Assembly: GCA_037074765.1 (NCBI GenBank)
Contig: JBAMDO010000571.1
Span: forward strand, 558,001 to 622,000
Source of the DNA: Mansonella perstans
Lineage: Eukaryota > Nematoda > Chromadorea > Rhabditida > Onchocercidae
Length of the DNA: 64,000 nucleotides
Direction: 5' to 3'
The notes below the pieces were generated by a model. That model was not told where the DNA came from and made no database searches. It was given only the letters and a program-made list of their open reading frames with translations. The position numbers were made by a program, and so were the translations under genes. Shown in pieces: positions 37,445 to 50,345 of the stretch; positions within the stretch are counted from its first letter, which is position 1; every line of letters starts with the position of its first letter.

Positions 37445-40400
37445 TTATGCCCATATCTAAAAAGGAAATGAAGTTTAAATCAAGTGATTTAAATCATATA
37501 ATGGATATGAAAGGCGCAGCTGGTATTATAGGCATTACAGATTTTTTTCTATGGGGCTAACCGATTAATCTTGCGCTGCAATTGAGATCAAGATCTATCT
37601 TACTAAGGACGGAAAAGATTTTCTAAATATAAAATAAAATATTAAAAACAAAGACTTGCACGAATGGTGCAGTCCCAACTGGCGGTGCATATTGCAGTTC
37701 CATCTGGACTTGTTCGCAGACATGAAATCCTATTTTCATGACCGTATAGAACTGAATGACGTACACATTTTAGTGAATCCCATACACCAATGCGATAATC
37801 ACCGTAACCAGCAAAAAGTATACGACCTAAAAATTTGTTATGATTCGAAACTCATGAGCAAGTTTAGCGTCCAGCTCACTATAAGGAAATAAGGTAAATT
37901 TTTTTTTTTTTTTTTTTTTTAGGATCTTTGTGGATATGAAATTTTTTGATTGTAATTCCTATATCCATTTGTTTTAGAAATAATAATTACTAAGAGAATT
38001 TACTCACCGCTCAAACTAAAATCGACACCATTCACTGGGAACAAAACAGATTCTTTTTCGTAAACGCACACCTGTCGATCAGCGCGTAAATCAAACAACC
38101 GGCACTAAAACGTAAAAAATCTTTAAGAAGATTAATAATATAAAATTTTGAAGTATATGATGCAACAAATGTATTATGAAATTGCATAATGAAGAAAAGA
38201 ATTGATATGATATGAAAATGAATAAGGAACTAACTGAGGCATCATCTGAACCAGTAGCAAATGCATCACAATTTGGATGAAATCGAACTGTATTGATGTC
38301 TGCTTCATGTCCTTCAAAACTTTGCACACATTGCCCGGTTCTTATATCCCAAACTAATGCATGCTTATCTGCTCCCTTAAAACCATGATTTTAACTCGAA
38401 ATTTCTAGAAAATATGCAATATCAGCAATGAGAGAAGGAAAACTACCAGTTGGATTAATTTATTCCAAATAACGACTTTGCTAAAAGTTTCAAATTCTTC
38501 TCAGAACTTCTTTTAAATATGAACGAAATGAATAGCACAACAGAAATAATGAAATTTACCCCAGAAATAAAAATATTTCCTGTATCACTTTTTGGAACAT
38601 CAACTGCAAAAACATCACCAATGTGACCGTGAAAATTTTGAATCATTTGACCGCTTTCCACATCCCATATGGCACATGTTGAATCACCGCTACCCGTCAG
38701 AAGCTGTAAATAAGTAATCTTAATATTATATTCCTTTATTTTAAAAAACATTTGCCTTTCAAACTGCTTGTTAGAGAAAAACGAATGTGAAGCCTAGCAC
38801 AGAAAAACTAGTTTTTGGTTTAAAGTGTACAAAATAAAAAAGTACTCACTAAATTATCAGATCTAAGGAAGGTACAGCATGACATATAGCTCGTATGAGT
38901 TGCAATAGATCGCTTTTTTTGTAAAATATCATCCTCGAAACTTAGAGGCACCACCGAACATTTATTATCCAAACCTCTAAAATTATACGAACTCATCATT
39001 TTAAAGAATCTTTTAGAATGATAGTAATGGCAGTGAATTGCTATTTTGAAATCATTTCTAAATTATTGCAATCCTATATCAAAGTTCTCGATTTTGGTTT
39101 CTCCAAAATTTTGATGACATTATAAATATTTGAAAAATTTTAAGTACCCGCAAGCAATCATTTGCGCACTAGGAGAATAAGCACAGGCCATTACCCATGT
39201 TGTTGGCATAGTCAACGCATGTTCTTTGTTGGTTGTAAAACCATCCCAAACGATTACTTTTCCATCCTGAACAATCAAAAAAATTTTAATGTTAATGGTT
39301 CAATGCATAGATAAACTTACTGTTTAGAAACAATTCTGATCAGAAGTTTTGGTGTGGAATTACACGTTAGTATTTTGATTTGATCAGATAATAAAAAGAT
39401 AATTTTTCTTTAACAAGTGGAATAAACAATAACAGTATTTGAATTTTTGAGTTAAAAATTGAAGCAAAAGGAAAATGAAACATGATAGTTTAGAAAACTG
39501 TTCTAACTTCAATAACTACTTGTCATTTGTTATTATATCTACACAAGAATTAGTTCTTCACAAAAATTTATTTTGATGAAGAACTAATTGGATCCAACAA
39601 AAATATAGAATGAATTGGAAGATTTGCCATCCAATGCCATAGAAATTGTTAAAAACTATAAATTTTTTTATTAATAAAAATTCGAAATGATTTGAGTGAT
39701 ATAGACTTTATGTTTTGGTACTAACAACTAATACATGCTTTATATACGTATATTCAGATCTGAAATGAACATCATAGAGTGTTCAAAAAAATAAAACTCG
39801 ACAGTTATACAGCTTTCTTCATTAAATTCTAATAACAACATTATTGAATAGACTCAGGGAGAGGAAACAGCAAAAAAATGCCGATAGTTCATGCCATAAT
39901 AAGAGATAAAAATTAATAGTTTGGAATCATGAAAATTAAAGTGAAATGGTAACTTATTTCAACTAAAAGTAATTATTATTCTGGAAACAAAAACCTGCGA
40001 AGAGGAAACGATATGTCGTTTATCTAACGACCAATCCATGCACAGCACTTTTCCAGCATGTCCTTTCAGTATACGACGTTGTTTAATGCCCAGCTGTGTT
40101 AATGGTTCAAGACTTTCGGCTGCTTGTTCAACTAAAGTAAATACATTTCGGAACTTTAATTTCAAACTACTAAAGTAAATATATAATTTTAATTTATTCA
40201 AGAGAAAATCACAAACCAAAACAATTGCTGGTACTATTAATCGTTAAATTTTCGCATTTAATGGATGTATTAAAGAATGAAATGGAAGTTGAAGTAATTC
40301 CCTACCACATATCAAAGTTTCTTGATGGTGATGATGATGTCTCAAAAGAATTAGCTGAACAATAATGCATGAAAGTAATCTGAAGTGAATTTAAGACTTA

Positions 40401-40961
40401 CTCGAAACATCATTCAGTTTCTTTCGCTCCTCTTCCAATTTTTTACGGAGTTCTTCTGCCTCACGAGCCAATTGATCGACGATGTCTGAACTTCTAAACT
40501 GACAAAAAGTGAAACGCTCTTTGAGCTACTAATTAATGCATCAATAAAAAAGTTCAGTGCAAAAAGAGCCGAGAAATAACAATGCAAATATTCCAACCTT
40601 GTTCCCGTTTCAACAGCAATGGCTTGCACAGATGCAGTGAGTTTTGCAGTAGATTGCTCATCTACAACTGGCTTTTCCTTCACTTCCACTAAAAGAAAGC
40701 TAATTAGACATTTAATTTTAAAATTTAAAAAAAAACAAAAGAACATTTAATTTCACTCATTTAAAAGATTCTTATGATCTCATATCAAGCTAATAGATTC
40801 AGTAACTGTTTTGTAATGAATAATTCAGATATTTTTTTTATTGATGCAAAAATTTCAAGATATATTTCTTTCAAGTAAAGTTTTATCTCTTCTTTATCTA
40901 TTTTTCTTATTTATTTCATAACTATTTAAAAGAATAAGAAAGAACCTGGAATGCTGCTCAT
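37445..40961 (-). CDS. gpb-2: G protein beta 5-type subunit (GPB-2 ortholog)
   Basis: Eleven exons on minus: 40946-40961, 40598-40688, 40402-40493, 39995-40131, 39148-39266, 38850-38976, 38560-38703, 38235-38375, 38008-38104, 37660-37826, 37445-37456; phases agree, 380 residues. An N-terminal coiled coil ([19 protein letters not shown]) precedes seven WD40 blades, recognisable from [73 protein letters not shown] and [12 protein letters not shown]. Sequence details are those of the beta-5 class, which partners GGL-domain RGS proteins (EGL-10 and EAT-16 in C. elegans) rather than ordinary G gamma and shuts down Go/Gq signalling. The final intron starts with GC instead of GT (CGT|GCAAGT) and leads to a 12-base terminal coding exon; without it the last blade would end in ASLCF. 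Confidence 0.95.
37899..37920. repeat. Poly-T tract (22 bases)
   Basis: Run of 22 T on plus within an intron of the G beta gene. Confidence 0.9.
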
Positions 40962-43347
40962 TTCGATAGAATAGAACTGAAGCGTAAGAGTATATAATCA
41001 CATATTCAACACTTTCCTTCACTGGAAAATTAAACAACATGCGGAACTGATCCCAAATAAACACATTTTCACGACCTTTTTATTATATAATTTGCCAAAG
41101 CGATGCTCGAAATCAATAAAAATGATGAGCGAGAATCAGACTCTCGCAATGTGAGACATCTAAGCTAAGCGCGTACAAAGTCATTCATTCTTCTAGGCTA
41201 TAGCTAAAAATTTATTAAGCCAGTTCTAGTAGCACACAATCACTACGCTGCTAATTTTGAAAAAGAAAAAATCGCTCGCCCTAATAATTTCGTACTACTT
41301 ATTACATATTCCAATCTAATCCTTCGTTCACCGTTTGAACTTTTTCAAAGAATCGAAAGAAAATTTTCTTCATTCATTCATCCATTTTTCATTTTTTATA
41401 GTATTTTTTAAAATAGAAATAAATGTTGTGCATTCGTCACTGTTTTTTTTTTTTTTTTTTTTTTATTACACTATTGTTTACATTACAGCAAATGAACAAA
41501 CTTCAATTTATAAAATTGATCTAGCAGACATTGATATACATATCTGTTGAGTTATATTTACACCTATTAATCTCAATATAAGTCTATGTTTATAAATTTG
41601 TCAACTAAATTTGTCAAATAAATTTCTCAACTTAACATAAGTAAATTTGTCAACTATGACAAAATATCCTCATCTTTAAAACGGAGTTGAGAATCATGAT
41701 GTTTGTTCAATGATATTGTATAGCTAGTCAATTTGTTACTGTGTATTATTGTATTCTGTATTTTGTATTTTAACGAAAAAACTTCGTTTTAAAATTACAA
41801 TTTATTTCACTAGTCCATTGTACACAAATTCAAGCTAAAAAAAAAATAGACTAGAAAAAAACCTCTTCTTTAGGTTAAAGTTGAAATTTCTAAGATAAAT
41901 GTTAACCATCAACTGAAATTCCTCTATATTTATTTTTCTAAACTCGCAACGTAGCCAACCCTTAAAAGGATTGTTTCCTAAGAGAAAAAAACTCTGGAAG
42001 AACGAAATGAATCACCAGGAGGACATCTTATCACTTTTGAAGAAAATCTCCGTACTTTCCTTACAGTACAGCCCACCTCGTCAGTATGAGTATTCTCGTA
42101 AATAAACTTTGTACTCTTGAGCTATCTTAATCTACAATAACGCTACTGATAACAATAGTAGAAATAATGATTCAATTCATTATATCGAGGGAAGAGAAAT
42201 TATCGTAGTACAATCTAATGACGCGGTCATCTATTTGTTGATTTGACATCCATGCCACATTTAGCACTGCTACGCAAAACTGCGGTTGATGATTCCGATA
42301 GCGGAACTCCGGCAAGTCTGAAATGATTTTTGTTGAGCTGTTGAGATGTGCATTAACATTCCGTGAACTGTACTATAGTCGTTATCATAGACTAGGGAAA
42401 ACTGGATTCTACTAGGTACTTTTTCTTTTACATGATAGTGCCAAATCCAATTAATAAATTATAAAATAATGCAATTATGGAAAACCTGAGTTACACGAAG
42501 AGCAAACCTTATTTTTAATCCGGAAAACTTTGCCACTCCCTTTTTGACAATCCAATCATTCCTATTTTGGAGGCATTCTCCAACTTTTCATAAAAAATAG
42601 AGAACTACTTAAACTGAACATAAACAAACACTAGACAGTAACTACACTAATGTCTATTTTAGCTTCCTAAAAACATCCTATAAGAATGATATAATCAAAT
42701 TCTGATAAAAATACCGGAAAGCCTATATTATACAAGCTCTATTCTATCGGTCTTTTTATCGTGGAAAATTGCTCAATGTTGACCTTGAACTGCCATCCTT
42801 TTTTCAGAAACTTACTCTTACACCAGTAATTCGATTGCCAACCAGCTCTTATGTGAAACTCATCTGAACTCTTTATAAATCCCAAATTAAAAATATCACA
42901 GTACCAAAGAAAACTTTATAAATGTTTTTAGAACATGTAACAAGTAAATGATTTGGTTAGGATTCATATGAAGAATTAGAATTCTTCACAAATATAAATA
43001 TTTTTTACAATAAAAGTTCCATAATATCATTGCTACAAGCAGTGAAAAGTAATGCAAAAGTAGAAGTGACTACCAAAAAAGGATTTTTTCAACATTATAC
43101 ATAAAAGCAAAAATCTTGAGCAATAAATTTGCCAATAAAGTGCGCTTTTTGAAGTAGCATTAAAAATTTAAAAAAAAAATGACCTATATTAAATGCTATA
43201 ATACAATTCAGAACGCAACAAAACAAACTGATCTTGGGAACAACAAATCGATTTTAGAAATCAAAAGAGAACAAAAACATACGATTTATTTCAATATGGA
43301 TATTTAAAAAGTAGCAAACAAAACGTGAAAACTATGAACAATAAATT
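40962..43347. other. Intergenic region upstream of gpb-2
   Basis: About 2.4 kb between the gpb-2 start codon and the PTIP stop codon, both genes on minus. It contains the gpb-2 promoter and the PTIP 3' UTR, a 22-base poly-T tract at 41443-41464 and degenerate repeats of AAATTTGTCAACTA around 41590-41660. No gene was found. Confidence 0.55.
41443..41464. repeat. Poly-T tract (22 bases)
   Basis: Run of 22 T on plus, upstream of gpb-2. Confidence 0.9.
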
Positions 43348-46300
43348 TCATGCAGTGATCCGTTGCGAGACATTCTGTTCAGTGTTTTTCGACAGAGGTT
43401 GCGTTGATACTGGTTGCAGAGGTGGTCGAATTGGTGCTACACGATAAAGAGGCGAATTTTCCAGTTTCTGACGCAAAATACCCGTCAAAATTATTTCCAC
43501 ATTGTGCACGGCTGTAAAAAGTTTTCATTTTCTTATAAAAAACACAAAAAATTTCTCGAAATTAAAAGCACTGAAATTTCAAACAAGTGATTTGTAAATT
43601 ATAAAAAATTAAGTGAAACATACGCATTCCACAATCCGTTAAATATTGTAACAGATGTACATCGCTATCATTGCCAATGAGTAACAGCAATGACTCGGTC
43701 TATAAAACTATGAATTATAAGCAGAAACTGGAAAGATCGAAATTTGATAAACACGGTAATTAAGTGTAGATCTGACAATAAATGTTTCGTCCAATATTAA
43801 TATTTAAGCAATGATAATAGCTAAATAGCATTACCTCAATGCAATGTATAACATACTGTGGTTGGGGTCTTTCCCTTAGTACGGTACCCCCTGCAAGTTC
43901 AACCAAAGCCAGTAATTCCTCATAAGACGGTTCAACACTCGGAGTCAAGTAAAACGTTACATCCTGAAATAGAGAGTGCGATGAAACCAATATGAATGAG
44001 CATGATCAAGCAAAAAAAAAAAAAAAAAAAAAAATTCAAATTTGAGTAGAAAAAAATGCTTAAACTGCATGGCATACCTGGAAAAGCTTCCGATGTCGAG
44101 CTTTCAAAACGCTATATTTCAAATTATAACCAAATATTTTTTCATTTTCATCATCGCGTGCAAAGTAATCGAATGAATCTGTGTTTTAAATTAATTAAAT
44201 AATAGAATTCCAAATTTATTCACATTCTTTTGAACACAGTTAATTTTTGAGCAAATCATGAACAGCTTCTTGGCAATGTCAGAAAGTTACCTGGAATGAC
44301 ACGGCACCGGTAACCATCAGTAACCCAATTCGGTCCAACAACATTTTTGCCCAATGCTATTGCTTCCAGAAGTTTAAGTGTACGCCATAAATTAAGCACC
44401 ACTAAATGTGTGCATTCCTGCACCTTTTCAGTAGTCGCACCACCAAGAAAACGTACTTTCTGAAGAAAAATTCTACCGTTCAACATTAATCAGCCAAACT
44501 CGCAAAAAATTTCGAAAAGGTGTGAAATGAATATTACGCTCTTTAGTTACTTGAAGGAATTTATAATTTTTTTTTTGTCACAAATAATAATTCTGCAATA
44601 ATTTCCAACTGATTTGCTTTAAAATGGTGGATTGACCAATTCAGACCAGGAACTCGATTCGAAGCCAAAAGTTAGTCAGAAAAAGCCTATTTTAATTACA
44701 GAGAATGAAAACATACCCTTCCTAATGCGTCCTTTTCTTCAGGAGTGAAACCGCTAAAGCAGACAACAGGAAATTCTTTGAGAGCATCAATTTCAGATCT
44801 TCTTGTTTCAATTTCTTCATCGGTAGGCGGTGGAGTTGTCATGCTATAATAAGTTTGGTAAACTAAAAGATTTCTATGTACCTTAAATTCCAAACTTATT
44901 CTTGTAATAAAAACTTACCGGAGCCGTTTATTTGGAAAAATATTTTTGTCATTTTCTACGTTCCGTTTAACTTCTAGGGCTCGTTGCCATTGCTCATTTG
45001 TAAATAAAATTGGTATTTTCCACGGAACTAAAATAATCTTTTTGTCGCGAAAAACAATAACAGTCAATATATAACAAAAAAAATTTTTTTATATAGTTCG
45101 TTTTATCGAACCAACACTCTAGACTTGAGAAACTACTAGGCATCATTCATTTATCACTCATTTTCTAAGGAATCCAACTTCAATGTTATAATCCGTTTTT
45201 TAAAGGGAATGTTAATTCCTCCTATTGACTCTCTCATTACTTGGATCAGAATTTAGGCTTATTTCGTTTGAATTTCTAGACTTATTTAAACTTCTCTGTA
45301 AACTTTTACACCAGAAATTCGTACTATTAACAATAAAACTTGAGATTCAAATTTTAGAAATGAATTGAGAAGCTTCCTGAAAACTCCATTTGCATCCAAA
45401 AAATTCACATCAGATTAGGAGTAGAAATCTACGACAACAACAAATTAATTCACTCGCAGACTAACATCCTCAGAGATTTTTTTAAAAAAAAAACGCATTT
45501 TTAAGCAAAGAACAAACATAGGAATTGTTTGCATGCTTCCGAATAGTGTTCCATATTATAAGGTGTTGCATCCGTATCCGAGACCATTCCAGGAATGGGA
45601 CTGCAATTTTCATTTTCATTCACCGCATTCTTGATACCCAAATAAATCTCAACCAGCCATTGATATGTTACAACTGAGATACCCATTTCGTGACATCGTT
45701 CTACTTTCTCGCCCTCAACTCTAAATTTCTGATTAATGTACTTCTACAATGTCGTGAAATAGCTTTTGCAATTGGTAACACATTATTCATATTTCCGTCC
45801 TCAAAATTTCTTGTTAAATAAAAAAAATACAAAATAAAACAATTAAAATTAAAGCTATAAAGCAGCAAAATTGAAAATTTCATACGTTTTTGTAACCAAA
45901 TAGTGGTTATGACTAGTAAGATGGGGAGTATAGCGGCCTCCTATGGCAGCAATCATCATTCGTACACCACATCGTTCATTTTCATTGAAGCCATTTATTG
46001 CTATTATCTAGAAAATATTTTTACTGCATAAAGAATATTAAACTTACGAAAAAACTTCAACTAGAACAAAAAAATGTTCATAAATGTAGTGAAGTCCCTC
46101 TAAAAATTTTGAGAGCATTTCAATATCCAAAATATATCATCTTGTACTACGATTTCTTTGAATTTTTCTTGATTTTTTCGGTTCTTTCTTATATTTAATC
46201 AGCGCTGTTAGCATTCTTTCAATTTCGAGATTTTATTACAAAATTCAACAAATTCATTTTAATTCATACTTTGCCAGTAGCTGGTCTATGATTATCGGTC

Positions 46301-47338
46301 CAAAAGGTTGGCAAATGAAAAACACGCCACGGTGCTTCAAGATGTTTCTTGGTGAGAACATCATTTAACCAGTGCAGTGTTACACACCGCTTACCTCTCT
46401 TCAATGCCTGTAAAGTTCAAACTAACATTATGTAATATATACCATTCCTATTGAAATAGGAAATATATACACTATCTTTCAATATTTGAAAGAAGTTCAA
46501 GTTGATATAACGCTAAAAGCTTGCATTCAAAATAATTTCATATAAACTTAGATGAACTTCAAAGTTTCTATATAAAATTTTAATTTCATCCTCAAAACGT
46601 AAAGACCAGCAAATTACTTCACGAAAATAAGATTGTACATTTAAATGGTACGAATTTACAAACGACTAAGTGATCAAATTGAACTGACACTAAATCTCAT
46701 CACCTGTTGAACTAACGGATGTCGCATAGATTCGCAGATGACATGAGTTACCCGATCGTTGTTCACATTATTGTAAGCACGGACACCGAACTCAATTTCA
46801 CCACCATGTAACCGAACAACTGCACCAATTTCCTGTACATCCAAACGATCCACCAACACTTTCTCATGTTCAATGACTACGAAGAAGCAACCGATAAGGC
46901 ACATGTCCGACTGCACTGAAATTTTTTACAATTGAAGTAATTATATTCATATGCCTATTACAAAAAAGGAATCTTCAGAACTTCTGTTTCATCTAAAATC
47001 AATCAGATCACATTTGAAAGTAGTACCACTTCCAGCAACATTTGGGTCATGTCCATAGAAATGTGTTGTTTGCTGCACCATACGAATAAGAGGAGAACTC
47101 ACAGCTGGACTACCACTTGATTGCATATCCACTAAAAAGGTCATATATTAAAGTCCATTAAAAACAAGATAGATCAATTTTAGAAAAGTCAAAACTCAAA
47201 GAAAATAAGTTCTCAATGATTCAGAGAGATTTCGAAAGCATTAGGTACTCCGAAAATTTAAAGAACCAAGTTATTCCGAAAAAAATTTAAAGTAAAACAA
47301 GATTCTGAAAAAAGCGGAAGAATTCAAACAGCATAAAA

Positions 47339-47375
<37 letters not shown>

Positions 47376-50279
47376 ATTACACAGTTAATAACGCCGTCCA
47401 CTGAGACTGGAAAAAAGAAATGAAAAATAAAATTCGTCGAGCATTAACTTACTGTTTGAAATACTCCGCTGCAGTGCGGCGTTATTAACTACAGGAGGTG
47501 TTAAACCACTGCCAGTAGCTTGCAGGACAACACCTGGAACCGAGGCTTGAGTTGGAGACATTAGTTGGGGTGAACGCATATTGTGACCAGATGGTGGCTG
47601 GTAACATGAATTTATTGGAGCAGCAGGTGCTTGACTTTGTACTGCTCTCGGTGTTGAATATCTTGCTGCAAAATAAGTCTCTTGATACATAACTTTTTAG
47701 TATATTGTATATCAACTTTCTGAACAAATTCAAACGAAATTTTCTTGATGAGTGAAGACACAAATTAAACAAACTTTTTTTGACGATTGCAAACCTGTTT
47801 TCATGGTTTCATTTACGTATAAAACTCGAAATCCTTTCATATGATGAAAATATTATGACTTTCAAAAAAAAATTTTTAGGGGCAATTATGAACCGCTGAA
47901 CTTTACCGTTTTACTATTGCATTAAATATACTTGCCCGATTTTGACAATTTTGATTCTCTTTTAAGGTACAGGAAAATAAAACAAATTATTTCTATGGCA
48001 TTTTCCCATACACTTTTCCCTCGAGCATGTATCAACATCTTATTTTCCTTTTTATAAATACAAGATATTCAGCAGTGATAATGAAAAGGATTCTTTCGCC
48101 ATTGTCTGCAGAGAGCAGACGAAGTAATTTAAGTCTTATTATCGACTGCAAAAATTTCTCTATTGATGCTGCAATTCCTCAAGTGCAACGAGTATGGCAA
48201 TAATTGTATCTACATCTATACATTTAAACTTTGGGGAATTTTTTAATTTACAAACTGCTAGATGATCCTTCGTCTTCGAATAGTACAATTTGAGTTTATC
48301 TATTTTTCTTAAAGATAAAAGTTGTATTTGCTCATTGAACTTCTCGATGAACTTGCTTTCTTTATCTTAACAATAAAATATTAATTAAAGAGTCTTTTTG
48401 TAAACCCAAAAATTGTATCCAAACTTTGATAATAAAAGAAACAAAATAGCGTACCAATAGAAGAATACTGTTGAGGTTGCAAATTTGATTGCTGATTAGC
48501 TGGCGTTGAATTTGGAGTCGGATACACTGCAAACAAATGAATTGTTGAATTAAAAATAAAAATTTATCACAATAATAACTGATTTCATCAAACTCATCAA
48601 AGCATTATTTCTATAGCAACAAATTCCTCCTAATTTGGCTTGAAATCAGTAATTTCGATTAGCAAACTTCGTTCACTGATCATTTGATTAGTGAAAATTT
48701 CCCTGGACAAATAAAATAATCATTTACTTAAACAAAATTGCTATACGAATGATTTTTTTTTTTAAGCTAGATGAAAGATTTCAAGATTGAAAAACTATTC
48801 AGTAAATCAGCCAATATACTATGATTATCATATTCAATCACTTTAATTAATAGCTATAAAAATTAAAATATATCTACTACATTCTATCTTATTAAATAGT
48901 AATAAATATACAATCATATAAAAATATTTCGTTGAAATAATAACATACGTTATATCATTTTAATTTATTTCATAAACAAAAGAAGAAAAGAGAAATGATG
49001 CCTTCTTTTATAAAGTTACTGACGAGAAGGAATTCAAGTTTGAACAAATTTATTTGCATGGAACAAGCATGTTGTTCCATGTACTTAAAAGAAAGTACAA
49101 ATACTTAAAGAAAGTACAACTAAAAATTGAAATAAACAAGTAGAACACATTATAGATGAAAACAGGTTAAAAATAAAGGAAGATTACTAAAGATTTACGA
49201 TATTTATTATAAGTAAACAGTAAATTAATAAGGCATTGTTAGAAATGCTCCAATAACAAACACATCCTATCCTTTCTTCATCCATTGGACAATAATAAAT
49301 TGTCTTCTGATTATTTCTCATGCATTACATGACTATAAATGAAGACGTAAAATGTCTTCCATTCAATTCATTACAATCAAATAATGCATGAAAACTGACT
49401 AAATCATCCAGAACTCTGTAAATGTTCAATTTATCACACAAATACTGTATGGGAATAGAAAGATAAAAGAAATATAATTACTGATTGGTAAAAATTTTAA
49501 AAAAATGACCAATGAATGTGATCTTACATATTCAAATATTCTTACTAGCGGCTTTAAAATGAATGATCTACTACTATTCAAATATTCTATCTTCAAATTA
49601 TTTCGAAGAAAAAAACTTTTTTTAGATATCATCCAAATTATTTTATTGTTTTTTTTTTTTGCTTTTAATTAAAATTTCTATAATGTATATATAGTGTCTG
49701 TATATTAATTTGTTTTTAAAATCACTATTTAACGTATATCATTTCCTATTTTCAAAAGCCTATTTTTCAAAACTTAATACTTCTTTCAGCATTGTCAGTT
49801 ATTTTCTATAAAACACATTTAAAATCATTTCAAAAATATGTCAATACAATAAACAAAAACCCTTTGTGTCTGATATTAAGGACATCTCTATGAATATCTT
49901 CACAATCAAATCAATTTATCTTTCCTGTTTTTATAAGATTATTTGTCTTTTCTACATTTATGAATGAAAAAAATTTCAAAGAAGTGTGCTAATCGGTGGT
50001 TTAAAGAAAGTAGGAAGAGAAGTAATGAATGAAATACATACGATAAATAAGGAAGGATAGATTCGAGTTAGGATATAAAATATGTACTCAATGAACTAAA
50101 ATAGCATCATAATAAAGAAATGTCTATTGTGAAAATGAAGGATGTTAAGAGGAAGAGGTCGTATTCATAACAGCAGATGGTAGCAGGGATTTTAATGAAG
50201 AGGGAAAATGTTATTCATAAGTCAATACTGGCATAGCAATACTTCTACTCTTAATAATTTTTATTTTTATCATTTAGTA

Positions 50280-50345
<66 letters not shown>

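Noticed and set aside
37656..37892. 78-codon ORF on plus
   Set aside because: Antisense shadow of the penultimate coding exon of gpb-2.
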